A stretch of DNA of 64,000 bases, from the NCBI RefSeq assembly GCF_020524005.1, contig NZ_JAIVKK010000001.1, positions 496,001 to 560,000 on the forward strand, written 5' to 3'. Source of the DNA: Microbulbifer aggregans. Lineage in GTDB: Bacteria; Pseudomonadota; Gammaproteobacteria; Pseudomonadales; Cellvibrionaceae. Both the position numbers and the translations under genes were made by a program. Each line of letters opens with the position of its first letter. Positions within the stretch are counted from its first letter, which is position 1. Positions 1-9,079 of the stretch are shown here, in pieces. The notes below the pieces were generated by a model. That model did no database searches, had not been told where the DNA came from, and worked only from the letters and a program-made list of their open reading frames with translations.

Positions 1-3000
1 AGTCAGGTCGAGATAACCAAAATCGTACGCGCTGAGCGTCGCCAGCAGACCCAGGCCAATATTGGTCGGCGATGTGCGCCGGGCGAGTACCGCCACCGGC
101 TGCTCTTGGTAATTGTCCGGCGGCAACCAGTGATCGTCCGGCCCCATAAAGTGCTCGAAGAAATACCAGGTCCGGCGGGCAAGCAGGCGCAACTCCTGCT
201 CATCGGTTTCATATAACGGCTGAGCCTCGGGTTTATACGGCCGATTAATGCGCTGGTTGAGCTGCGGCAGTATCAGCCACGCAAACAGGAGCGGCACCGC
301 GGGCAGCAGGCTGAGTGGAGCAGTAACAGCCAACCAGACCGCGATCAATATCGCCAGTACCGGTGCAAACCAGAGTTCACGCCAGCTGCGACTCGCAACC
401 GAAGCCGCACCGACAGACCTGTTCACATGCGCTGCGGATGTCCACTCCAGCAGGTGACGGCGGGAAATCCCCAACCGGTAGACCGTCCGCACGATCGCAT
501 CCAGTGCATTGGCCGCCTGCACAGGTAGCAGCGCCAGGGACATCAGCCAGTGCTGGAGCCGCTGACACAGAATCCCGCCCAGATTGCGCAGGTAGTGATG
601 CGCACGATTGGGCCTTGCGACCGCTCGCCAAAGGGTAGACAACGGCTCTAGCCACACCGGAGCGGCAGAAAGCAGCAGAACGCCCAGCGTCCACGCCCAG
701 GCGTTACCCGGCAGTGCGCCGCTCCACGCCAGCAGGAACAGCACCAGCAGACTCGGCGCTTCCAGGCTTCGGCGCAGGTTGTCGGCGATCTTCCAGCGGT
801 GTATCGGCGGCAGTGGATTTATTACTCTCTCTCCACCGTCAATGGTTACCCGCTTCCGAAGCCAGGGCAGTAATTGCCAATCGCCGCGAATCCAGCGATG
901 TGAGCGGCGTAACAGGGCAACCACATTGGGCGGATATTGCTCGTAGAAAATGGTATCCGACAGGAGTGCCGCGCCGCCGATGGATCCCTCCAGCAAGTCG
1001 TGGCTGAGAATCGCGTTTTGCGCCAGATGTCCCGCCAGGGTCTGGGAAAACACGCGCGGATCATAGATACCCTTACCCGCAAAAATGGCCTCCCCAAATA
1101 GATCCTGGTAGGCATCAGACACTGCATGGGTGTACAGATCGACACTGCGATCGCCGGAAAAGATCTCACTGAATACCGAGTCCACCGCACCCGCAGGATC
1201 GGTCTCCAGCCTGGGCTGCATGAACCCGTGTCCCGCCACAACACGACGGCTGCTCTCGTCGATGACCGCCCGATTCAGCGGGTGCGCCATGGTTCCGACC
1301 AACCGGGCAGCGGTTCCTGGCGGCATCTGGCTGTCGGCATCCAGGGTGATGACGAAGTGAATTTTTTCCAGTGCCGAGCGATTACCTATGCAGGTGGTGT
1401 AACTGTGATCGTCGTGTCCTTTCAGCAAATGGTTGAACTCAATCAGTTTGCCGCGCTTGCGCTCCCATCCCATCCAGCATTTCTCAACCGGATTCCAGCG
1501 CCGCTCCCGATGCAACAGCAGGAATGGCTCGCGGCCATCGCTGTCGGCATATCGCAGATTCAGGGATTCAACGGTATCCCGCGCGCACTGGAGCAACACC
1601 GCATCCTCTGCGGAGTCCTGAGTATCAGCATCGGCGAAATCACTCAGCACGACGTAAACCAGATTGCGATCTTCATTATTCAGGTAATTGATTTCCAGGC
1701 ACTGCAGGATTCGCTCTACATCTTCGGTATCGGCAAACAGTACGGGCATGATCACGGCAGTGCGAAATTCGTCCGTGATACCACGATCAAAATCCATCTT
1801 TGGAAGCATTTGCGGTGACAGGCTATGCGTGATCAGGCCGTTAACCAGCGCAAGGGCAATACCGACCACAGGTATCGCGACAATCACCAGCGTCAGCAAT
1901 AGCCACCAGGGCGAAACCCCACTATTTAAAAGGTATATAGCCAGGCCTACGATAGGCGGCACCGAAAGGAGTGCGAGGGAAGAAAAGTAGACCGCCGATG
2001 CATGGTCCAGTACCCAGCGGTGTAAACGCTGCATGGAATTCGGCTGGAACTCCAGTGTCTGTTCAAGCTCCGCGCGCCCATCACCGACCAGGTAATAGCC
2101 GACGTGCCGGCGACGTATCTCTTGCAGCTCTTTGTCACTCAGGTCTACAGCACACTCTGCTACCCGGTGTTCGGCGCTACTACTGCCACGGGCAAGACGT
2201 TCGACCACACCGCGATAGCGATCGCGGGTTTCAAAATCCATTTGCCCGTAGGCACCAGCAGGATCAGTGTTCAGTATCCGCTCTACACGGCTTTGCGCCT
2301 CGACAAAATCCCGCCAGTCGTGTGTGCGTAATTCACGCAGGCTGATGATCGCACTCGCAATACCGACACTTTCCCCCTCACCGCCCGCTTCCGCCTTTTC
2401 CAGCGCGTCTTCGGAAAAGTGCGCGAGATGCTCCAACAGGCGGAGGCGAAGCATGGCTGGTAGCGCCCAGAGCTCACCGGTGGTCAGGATGGTTTCCTGT
2501 TGATAGTGGTCGACAAGGTCGTACACCGATTCAAGGTCAAGGGGCTGACGGACATTGGCAACAAGAACAGCGGCCAGTGAGCCCACGCGTAAATCGGACC
2601 CACCCTCTTCTGCTGTCGCCATAGGCAATTGCCGGAGATAGGTCCGCGGTAGCGATTCCCTCACCAGCTCAAGCGCTTCCTGCACTACGTGCCGATTGTC
2701 GAGCAACCATTCCTCACTGCGACTGCCCTTCTCACCGGCTTCTACTCGCGCGGCGAGGCGCCGATAAATATCCTGGAAATGCTGATCAAGGCGGCGCAAC
2801 TGTGCATTCAGGGGATAAACGCGACCCGATGAAATGACATGCCGGTGGTGTTTGGCAAGCGCGCTTATTTCTCCCTGACGGCGTTGTTCATCATCCGCAC
2901 CGGAATCCCCAGCGGTTGAGCTGGTGCGGGTTGCCTGGTTTACAGGGGGGCGATGTTTCTTTTTGCGCGAGAAAAACTCGCGCGCACGGGCGAGCCCGTC

Positions 3001-3024
3001 GGAGTTTCCACGACGCAGTTTCAT
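1..3024 (-). CDS. ndvB: Cyclic beta-1,2-glucan synthase (NdvB/GT84 family), N-terminal 1008 codons, cut by window edge
   Basis: I translated this from the minus strand; the frame is open from the ATG at 3022-3024 to position 1. The family makes cyclic or linear beta-1,2-glucan at the inner membrane. Residues 1-340 are soluble and helical. Two membrane segments follow at about 343-365 and 370-395. A GT2-like catalytic region at about 400-730 carries a DAD motif (D562, D564) and an HRW motif (R710-W711). More membrane segments lie at about 735-900. The visible end reads into LPPDNYQEQPV and TSPTNIGL, typical of the start of the GH94 phosphorylase-like half, which lies outside the window. The start overlaps the stop of the upstream stress-protein gene by 4 bp (ATGA), so translation is probably coupled. 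Family assignment is firm; the product chemistry is inferred. Confidence 0.88.
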   Translation of the reverse strand, partial: MKLRRGNSDGLARAREFFSRKKKHRPPVNQATRTSSTAGDSGADDEQRRQGEISALAKHHRHVISSGRVYPLNAQLRRLDQHFQDIYRRLAARVEAGEKGSRSEEWLLDNRHVVQEALELVRESLPRTYLRQLPMATAEEGGSDLRVGSLAAVLVANVRQPLDLESVYDLVDHYQQETILTTGELWALPAMLRLRLLEHLAHFSEDALEKAEAGGEGESVGIASAIISLRELRTHDWRDFVEAQSRVERILNTDPAGAYGQMDFETRDRYRGVVERLARGSSSAEHRVAECAVDLSDKELQEIRRRHVGYYLVGDGRAELEQTLEFQPNSMQRLHRWVLDHASAVYFSSLALLSVPPIVGLAIYLLNSGVSPWWLLLTLVIVAIPVVGIALALVNGLITHSLSPQMLPKMDFDRGITDEFRTAVIMPVLFADTEDVERILQCLEINYLNNEDRNLVYVVLSDFADADTQDSAEDAVLLQCARDTVESLNLRYADSDGREPFLLLHRERRWNPVEKCWMGWERKRGKLIEFNHLLKGHDDHSYTTCIGNRSALEKIHFVITLDADSQMPPGTAARLVGTMAHPLNRAVIDESSRRVVAGHGFMQPRLETDPAGAVDSVFSEIFSGDRSVDLYTHAVSDAYQDLFGEAIFAGKGIYDPRVFSQTLAGHLAQNAILSHDLLEGSIGGAALLSDTIFYEQYPPNVVALLRRSHRWIRGDWQLLPWLRKRVTIDGGERVINPLPPIHRWKIADNLRRSLEAPSLLVLFLLAWSGALPGNAWAWTLGVLLLSAAPVWLEPLSTLWRAVARPNRAHHYLRNLGGILCQRLQHWLMSLALLPVQAANALDAIVRTVYRLGISRRHLLEWTSAAHVNRSVGAASVASRSWRELWFAPVLAILIAVWLAVTAPLSLLPAVPLLFAWLILPQLNQRINRPYKPEAQPLYETDEQELRLLARRTWYFFEHFMGPDDHWLPPDNYQEQPVAVLARRTSPTNIGLGLLATLSAYDFGYLDLT

Positions 3025-4010
3025 TGATGGGTATTGCCGTTATTTGCCAGTGATGGGTGGGGTTGATGCGCGGTATCTACACCGCCGCGCAATGCCTGCA
3101 ACTGCGATTCCGGCATATCCTGAAACACCAGCACAGGCAGGCTGCTATGACACAATACCGTATGGCAGAGCGTACCGGTTACCTGCTGTGCGCCCGTCTG
3201 CCAATCGTGGGCACTCATCGCAATCAGGTCCACGCCCTCTTCTGCCGCAGTCGCGTAAATACGTTCCGCGACATTCTGGGAAACCTGCAAGCGGGGTCTT
3301 ACCTTGATACCGTTTTTGAGCTGATTGGCGATTTCGTCGAGGTAGGCTTCTGCCGCGCGGCGGTTACATTCAACAAATTTTTCGCGGGTGGCATGTTCCT
3401 CCCGGGTGATTGGCATACGCCGGGGCATCTCGGGCACCGCGATCACCTGCAACAGGATAATCTCTACCTCCTGCCCGCGCATAAGCGACGCTACCTTACA
3501 CGCTACCCACTCCGAGCGTGGCGAACCATCCATGGATACCAGGATGCGCCGATAGGCTGTTGGTTCCGACCCGGCCGGTTTTTCACCTGGCCGCACAATC
3601 AGGAAGGAACGCCCGGCGCCGCTGAATACCTTTTGCGCGGTGCTGCCAAAATCAAATCGGCTGAGCCCACCCTTGCCGTAGGCGGTAATCACGATCAGGT
3701 CGATCGCATGCTTTTCACAGTATTCGACGATCTGTTCCGCCGGCCTGCCCTCCACGATACTCACCGTCACAGGTATATCCTGCGCGGCAATTTTTTCATT
3801 GAGACTGTTCAGATAGCTGCGCATTTCTGCCCGCCGCAGCCGCCAGTCCACCGGGTCGGTACAGTGATCATCCGTGTGAGAGGAAGATTTCTGCACATGT
3901 AACAGATGAATGTCTGCGCCGCTCTGTTGCGCGATGGAAATGGCGTGTGCGATGGCCTCCTCAGCCAGTGACGAACTATCCAACGGAATTAACAAATGTT
4001 TGAACGGCAT
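3021..4010 (-). CDS. Tandem universal stress protein (two Usp domains)
   Basis: The 329-residue protein has two UspA folds. The first begins FKHLLIPLDSSSLAEEA and the second, near residue 152, begins RRILVSMDGSPRSEWVA. Domain 1 ends with a glycine-rich ATP-loop-like stretch (GKGGLSRFDFGSTA). In domain 2 this is degenerate (SAHDWQTGAQQVTGTLCH), so perhaps only the first half binds nucleotide. There is no membrane segment, so it is cytoplasmic. Tandem Usps are typical of stress, hypoxia or stationary-phase regulons. It is the first gene of a minus-strand pair with the glucan synthase and is divergent from PEP synthase across a 237-bp gap that holds two dyads. The molecular role is unknown beyond the family. 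Confidence 0.92.
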   Translation of the reverse strand: MPFKHLLIPLDSSSLAEEAIAHAISIAQQSGADIHLLHVQKSSSHTDDHCTDPVDWRLRRAEMRSYLNSLNEKIAAQDIPVTVSIVEGRPAEQIVEYCEKHAIDLIVITAYGKGGLSRFDFGSTAQKVFSGAGRSFLIVRPGEKPAGSEPTAYRRILVSMDGSPRSEWVACKVASLMRGQEVEIILLQVIAVPEMPRRMPITREEHATREKFVECNRRAAEAYLDEIANQLKNGIKVRPRLQVSQNVAERIYATAAEEGVDLIAMSAHDWQTGAQQVTGTLCHTVLCHSSLPVLVFQDMPESQLQALRGGVDTAHQPHPSLANNGNTHQ

Positions 4011-4095
4011 AGCGGCTCCCCCCGGAAGTGGATCGGCAAAGCTAATTGAATAACGGTTTTTTAACGGAAAAGAAAATCACGCCTGCGGATTTATT

Positions 4096-4173
4096 AGAGC
4101 GAATATTGCTCTGTTATTGCTGGCGTTTAACACACGGAATGCGGGAAATCTGGACGCGCTTAGAGCTTAGCTC
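4096..4173. promoter_or_regulatory. Two related dyads between usp and ppsA
   Basis: The divergent gap holds AGAGC-N7-GCTCT at 4096-4112 and GAGC-tta-GCTC at 4163-4173. They share the half-site GAGC/GCTC and their centres are about 64 bp apart. This could be a pair of operators serving both directions. I found no FNR/Anr-type TTGAT-N4-ATCAA site in the gap. The regulator is unknown. Confidence 0.35.
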
Positions 4174-4247
4174 GACTATTTTGAGAAATACGAAATTCGA
4201 CGTAATTCACGTTGAATAACGAGTCAATTTCAGGCGTTACTCTCGAC

Positions 4248-6662
4248 ATGACTGATACAAACTACATCCGCTGGTTCGCGGATACAGGACTGAACGATCT
4301 TGCCGAGGTGGGCGGCAAAGCCGCCTCCCTGGGGGAAATGTACCGAACACTCACGCCGACGGGCATCCATGTACCTAATGGTTTTACGGTCACAGCAAGT
4401 GCTTATCGCGCCATGCTCGATCGCGCCTCTGCATGGGAGCCACTGCGCAAACTCCTCAACGAAGCCGGCTCCGCTGACAACGACCGACAGGCAGAGTTGG
4501 CCGCACAGGCACGCAAAATCGTGTATGAAGCAGGACTGCCGGACGAGTTGGTGGAGCAAATCACTGCAGCGTATGTCGAACTATGCGAACAATACGGACC
4601 CCAAGTGCGACTGGCCGTGCGCAGTTCCGCCACTGCCGAGGACCTGCCCGAAGCCAGCTTCGCCGGGCAACACGACAGCTTCCTGAATATCGGTAATCTC
4701 GACGGCCTGCTGGACGCCTGCCGGCGCTGCTTTGCTTCCCTGTTTACCGCACGCGCCATCAGTTACCGGGAGCGCAATGGTTTTGACCACTTCAAGGTAT
4801 TCCTGGCGATTGCCGTAATGAAGATGGTGCGCGCCGATCTCGCTTCCAGTGGTGTCATGTTTACCCTGGACACCGACAGCGGCTTCCGCGATGTGGTTTT
4901 CGTTACCTCAGCCTATGGTCTCGGAGAAAATATCGTCCAGGGTATCGTCGACCCGGATGAATTTTATGTACACAAACCCACCTACGAACTCGGGCACCGC
5001 TGTGTATTGCGCAGGCAGCTCGGCGCCAAGCAGCAGACCCTGGTGTGCGATGAAGACCTTAATAGCCAGGAACTGCACAATATCGATACCCCCGACGCAC
5101 GCCGAGCCCACTACAGCCTGACCGATCCCGATATATTGACCCTCGCCCACTACGCTATTGAAACCGAAAAGCACTACAGCGCTCAGCGGGGAGCCCCCTG
5201 CCCCATGGACCTTGAATGGGGCAAGGATGGTGACGACGGTCAGCTGTATCTATTGCAGGCGCGACCAGAAACCGTGGCCTCGCAAAAACCACGCAACCAG
5301 TTGAAGCGCTACCTGTTCAGCGAGAAGCCAGACAAAAGCACCCTGCTCGCAACCGGGCGAGCCATCGGTAGCGGGATCGCCAGCGGCAAGCTGCACCGGG
5401 TCAGCGACGCGACCCAGCTGTCTGCGTTCAACGAGGGCGAAATCCTGTTCGCAGAAAGTACCAGCCCCGACTGGGGGCCGGCGATGCGCAAGGCCGCAGC
5501 CGTGGTAACAGAGCGCGGCGGTCGCACTTGCCACGCCGCCATTGTTGCGCGGGAATTCGGTATCCCTGCGGTCGTCGGTATTGGCGGTGACAATCCGCTT
5601 GAAGATGGCGAACTGGTAACCATTTCTTGTGCCGAAGGGGACATTGGGCGTATTTACCAGGATGCACTCCCATTCGACGTTGTCACCACCGAACTCGACC
5701 AGGTACCGTCACCCAAAACAAAAATGATGATCAACCTGGGGAGTCCCGAGCAGGCGTTTCGCTTGAGCGCCCTGCCCTGTGATGGCGTGGGTCTGGCGCG
5801 GATGGAGTTTATCGTCAATGAGCATATCAAGGCGCATCCCATGGCACTGGCGTGCCCGGAACAGGTTTCCGATGAAAGAGACCGTGACGCGCTAAATGCA
5901 CTGACCGCTAACTACGAGAGTGGTAGCGAGTTTTTTATCCAGAAGCTTTCCGAAGGCATTGGCACCATCGCCGCAGCCTTTTACCCGCGCCCGGTAATCG
6001 TGCGCACCTCAGACTTCAAGACCAATGAATACGCGCGCCTGATCGGCGGCAGCAGTTTCGAGCCCCACGAAGAAAACCCGATGCTGGGATTCCGCGGTGC
6101 GGCACGTTACGCGCACCCGGCTTATGCGCAGGGGTTCGCACTGGAATGCGCGGCGCTTAAGCGCGCGCGGGAAGAGATGGGGCTGGAAAACATCAAGGTC
6201 ATGATCCCCTTCTGCCGCCGTATCCCCGAGGGCGAAAAGGTGCTTGCGGCCATGGCCGAGCACGGCCTGACACCGGGCGAAGCGGGCCTCGAAGTCTATG
6301 TGATGTGCGAGATCCCCAACAACGTGGTGCAGATCGATGCATTCAGCCAACTGTTCGACGGTATTTCCATCGGTTCCAACGACCTGACGCAATTGACGCT
6401 GGGAGTGGATCGCGACTCGGATATCGTCGCATTCGATTTCGACGAACGGGACCCCGGGGTAATGGAGATGATCCGCCAGGCCGTCGAGGGCGCAAAGCGC
6501 AACGGCATCCCGGCGGGAATCTGCGGCGAAGCGCCATCCAACTACCCGGAAGTGGCGGAATACCTGGTAAAACTGGGTATTACCTCCATCAGCCTCAGTC
6601 CGGATGCATTGCTGCGCACCATTGAGAAAGTGGTGGCAATCGAACAAACCCGTGAATCATAA
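4248..6662 (+). CDS. ppsA: Phosphoenolpyruvate synthase (pyruvate, water dikinase)
   Basis: The enzyme converts pyruvate, ATP and water to PEP, AMP and phosphate, the entry to gluconeogenesis from C3/C2 compounds. The N-terminal ATP-binding domain shows VGGKAASLGEM and VRSSATAEDLPEASFAGQ. The swivelling phospho-histidine domain has GGRTCHAAIVARE, with the catalytic His at residue 429. The C-terminal PEP/pyruvate TIM barrel has ENPMLGFRGAARY, MCEIPNN and GSNDLTQLTLG. At 804 residues from the ATG at 4248 it matches the usual ~790. An in-frame TTG at 4212 would add 12 residues; neither start has a strong ribosome-binding site. Kup follows 59 bp downstream on the same strand. Confidence 0.96.
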   Translation: MTDTNYIRWFADTGLNDLAEVGGKAASLGEMYRTLTPTGIHVPNGFTVTASAYRAMLDRASAWEPLRKLLNEAGSADNDRQAELAAQARKIVYEAGLPDELVEQITAAYVELCEQYGPQVRLAVRSSATAEDLPEASFAGQHDSFLNIGNLDGLLDACRRCFASLFTARAISYRERNGFDHFKVFLAIAVMKMVRADLASSGVMFTLDTDSGFRDVVFVTSAYGLGENIVQGIVDPDEFYVHKPTYELGHRCVLRRQLGAKQQTLVCDEDLNSQELHNIDTPDARRAHYSLTDPDILTLAHYAIETEKHYSAQRGAPCPMDLEWGKDGDDGQLYLLQARPETVASQKPRNQLKRYLFSEKPDKSTLLATGRAIGSGIASGKLHRVSDATQLSAFNEGEILFAESTSPDWGPAMRKAAAVVTERGGRTCHAAIVAREFGIPAVVGIGGDNPLEDGELVTISCAEGDIGRIYQDALPFDVVTTELDQVPSPKTKMMINLGSPEQAFRLSALPCDGVGLARMEFIVNEHIKAHPMALACPEQVSDERDRDALNALTANYESGSEFFIQKLSEGIGTIAAAFYPRPVIVRTSDFKTNEYARLIGGSSFEPHEENPMLGFRGAARYAHPAYAQGFALECAALKRAREEMGLENIKVMIPFCRRIPEGEKVLAAMAEHGLTPGEAGLEVYVMCEIPNNVVQIDAFSQLFDGISIGSNDLTQLTLGVDRDSDIVAFDFDERDPGVMEMIRQAVEGAKRNGIPAGICGEAPSNYPEVAEYLVKLGITSISLSPDALLRTIEKVVAIEQTRES

Positions 6663-6721
6663 AATGACCACGTCTTGGGAACAGTGCCAGCTTGTCGAGT
6701 AAACGACAAAGCCCCCTCACC

Positions 6722-8614
6722 ATGAATGAAAATGCAGCTCAGCCAGCAAAAACCAAAGCGGCACTGACTCTTTCGGCACTCGGTATCGTGTTCGGAGATA
6801 TCGGCACCAGCCCGCTTTATGCGGTCAAGCTTGTGTTTCACCAGGAGCACGGAATTACACTGAACCATGCCAACCTGCTCGGCGGTATCTCGACGATCTT
6901 CTGGGCGCTGATGATCCTGGTCACCATCAAGTATGTGATCCTGATCCTGCGTGCCGACAATGGCGGTGAGGGTGGCATTATGGCGCTCACGGCACTCGCC
7001 CTTTCCGCCACCCGAGGGCGCAAGCGTGTGCGCTGGCTTATTGCCTCAGCGGGATTGTGTGGTACCGCCCTGTTCTTCGGCGACGCCGTCCTGACGCCAG
7101 CGATTTCCGTGCTGTCTGCCATCGAGGGACTTGAAGTCGGGGTGGCAAACCTCGAGGCATTCGTACTGCCAACCGCGGTCTGCGTGCTTTTGATGCTGTT
7201 CTTTGTCCAGCGCTTTGGGACCGCCACTGTTGGTGCGCTGTTTGGCCCGATTACTGCGGTCTGGTTCCTCACGCTCCTGATCTCCGGCCTTCATTCGGTA
7301 GTCGGTAACCCGGCCATTCTCGCGGCACTGAATCCACTCCACGCACTGACCTTCGTTACCGGGCACGGTATGGCTTCGTTTATTGTGCTCGGGGCGGTGC
7401 TGCTGGTGTTTACCGGTGCTGAGGCGCTGTATGCGGATATGGGCCATTTTGGCCGCGGGCCTATAAGACTCGCCTGGCTGGGACTGGTATTCCCTGCGCT
7501 TACGCTGAATTACCTGGGGCAAGGTGCCCTGCTGATGTCGGAGCCCGGCGCAGTCGATAACCCGTTTTACCGTATGTTTCCTGCCTGGGCGCTCTACCCC
7601 ATGGTGGTCCTGGCCACCGCAGCCACGGTCATTGCATCACAAGCGTGCATTTCTGGTGTTTTTTCCCTGGCGAAACAGGCCATACAGCTGGGCTACTTGC
7701 CTAGAATGGCCGTGCGACATACGTCGCCGGAACAGGCCGGGCAGATCTATATGCCGGCCATCAACTGGCTGCTACTGGCGATGGTCCTGGCCGCAGTCAT
7801 CGGCTTCGGCTCTTCTACGAACCTGGCGGCGGCCTACGGTGTTTCCGTCAGTGGTGCCATGCTGATGGATACGTTTATCGCGTCGTTTGTGTACCGCTTC
7901 CGCTGGCATTATCCATTGCTATTGTGCGTGGCGGGCGCACTGTTCTTCAGCTGTATCGATCTGGCCTTCTTTTCATCGAGCCTGATGAAAATCGGTCACG
8001 GAGGTTGGTTCCCTTTGGTAATCGCCGCTATCGCGATGCTGTTGATGGTCACCTGGCGCGACGGCAGGAAGCTCCTCAATAAGCGGCTTCTGTTGGAAGA
8101 GTCAAAGCTCGACGACTTCCTCAAACAGCTGTTCCAGCATCCGCCAATACGGGTATCGGGTACTGCGATCTTCATGACCTCCAAGCCAGAATCGACGCCT
8201 CACGCACTAATGCATAATCTCAAACACAACAAGGTGCTACACGAACGCGTACTGTTTCTTACCGTAGAGGTGCTCGAGCAACCGAGGGTGGGTCTTGACC
8301 AACGATACTACTTCTGTCAGCTCGGCCACGGCTGTTTTCTCGTCAAACTGTCTTACGGTTTTATGCAGAGCCCGGACATTGCTCAGGCATTGCGTGGTCT
8401 GGACGAGGAGCACGGACTCCGGGTTGATCCGAACCAGGCGTCATTTTTCCTCGGCCGGGAAAACATCAAACCACTCAAAAGTGTGGCCGGAGGCATGGCC
8501 TATTGGCGGGAACGGATTTTCTCGGCGATGGCGCGCAACGCAAGTAGTGCAGTGGAATATTTTCGGATTCCTGCGGATCGGGTTATTGAACTTGGGACAA
8601 AGATCGAAATTTAG
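6722..8614 (+). CDS. kup: Low-affinity potassium transporter, KUP family
   Basis: The protein imports K+ with H+ across the inner membrane. It opens with the KUP signature GIVFGDIGTSPLYA and continues with about 12 hydrophobic segments up to about residue 455, including GGEGGIMAL, FFGDAVLTPAISVLSA and GALLMSEPGA. A cytoplasmic C-terminal domain of roughly 170 residues follows. The 630 residues from the ATG at 6722 match the family (~620). An upstream in-frame TTG at 6692 would add 10 residues. It lies between ppsA and the small membrane gene at 8630 (16 bp downstream), so the three are probably one transcript. Near the N-ATPase and the P-type ATPase it fits a cation-homeostasis role; that link is inference. 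Confidence 0.95.
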   Translation: MNENAAQPAKTKAALTLSALGIVFGDIGTSPLYAVKLVFHQEHGITLNHANLLGGISTIFWALMILVTIKYVILILRADNGGEGGIMALTALALSATRGRKRVRWLIASAGLCGTALFFGDAVLTPAISVLSAIEGLEVGVANLEAFVLPTAVCVLLMLFFVQRFGTATVGALFGPITAVWFLTLLISGLHSVVGNPAILAALNPLHALTFVTGHGMASFIVLGAVLLVFTGAEALYADMGHFGRGPIRLAWLGLVFPALTLNYLGQGALLMSEPGAVDNPFYRMFPAWALYPMVVLATAATVIASQACISGVFSLAKQAIQLGYLPRMAVRHTSPEQAGQIYMPAINWLLLAMVLAAVIGFGSSTNLAAAYGVSVSGAMLMDTFIASFVYRFRWHYPLLLCVAGALFFSCIDLAFFSSSLMKIGHGGWFPLVIAAIAMLLMVTWRDGRKLLNKRLLLEESKLDDFLKQLFQHPPIRVSGTAIFMTSKPESTPHALMHNLKHNKVLHERVLFLTVEVLEQPRVGLDQRYYFCQLGHGCFLVKLSYGFMQSPDIAQALRGLDEEHGLRVDPNQASFFLGRENIKPLKSVAGGMAYWRERIFSAMARNASSAVEYFRIPADRVIELGTKIEI

Positions 8615-8629
8615 AAACAGGGAAAAGCC

Positions 8630-9040
8630 ATGCGCCCAACTACCTGGTACTCGAAGCTTGCAAAGTCTGCCGCACATTTTTGCGGCAGGCCGAGAATATT
8701 CGCGCTCGCAGTCGCCACCATTTTACTGTGGGCAATCACCGGCCCGATATTTGGCTTCAGCAACACCTGGCAGCTGATCATCAACACCATCACTACCACA
8801 GTGACCTTCCTGATGGTTTTCCTGATCCAGAACACCCAGAACCGTGATACCGAGGCCATCCAGCTCAAACTGGACGAACTGATACGGGCCACCAAAGGCG
8901 CGCACAATGCCTTGCTAGATCTGGAAGAACTGGACGATGAGAGCCTGCAGGACTTTTTGCGTCGCTATGAACACCTGGCAACCGTCGCGCGGGAAGAACT
9001 GGCGCGCGGGGTAAAGGATACCGGTACGCCGGAGGCGTAA
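8630..9040 (+). CDS. Small low-affinity iron permease-like membrane protein
   Basis: The 136-residue protein has two hydrophobic segments (about 24-42 and 47-66), followed by FLIQNTQNRDTEAIQLKLDELI and an acidic, helical tail. This pattern is typical of the bacterial low-affinity iron permease family (Fet4-related, PF04120). The bacterial members are much shorter than yeast Fet4 and their transport role is unproven. It starts 16 bp after kup and is convergent with the P-type ATPase gene, so it is probably the last gene of the ppsA-kup transcript. Confidence 0.75.
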   Translation: MRPTTWYSKLAKSAAHFCGRPRIFALAVATILLWAITGPIFGFSNTWQLIINTITTTVTFLMVFLIQNTQNRDTEAIQLKLDELIRATKGAHNALLDLEELDDESLQDFLRRYEHLATVAREELARGVKDTGTPEA

Positions 9041-9079
9041 ACCCTGCAGGCCACTAGCGAATCAAGCTTTTCCATGGCT

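Noticed and set aside
1126-1818. 230-codon plus-strand frame opposite the glucan synthase
   Set aside because: The minus-strand frame carries GT motifs without interruption, so the plus-strand frame is a shadow.
4011-4247. FNR/Anr box that would tie the island to oxygen control
   Set aside because: I read the gap for TTGAT-N4-ATCAA and found no acceptable match.
6009-6647. 212-codon minus-strand frame opposite ppsA
   Set aside because: Antisense to the PEP-binding barrel; His-rich and without family match.
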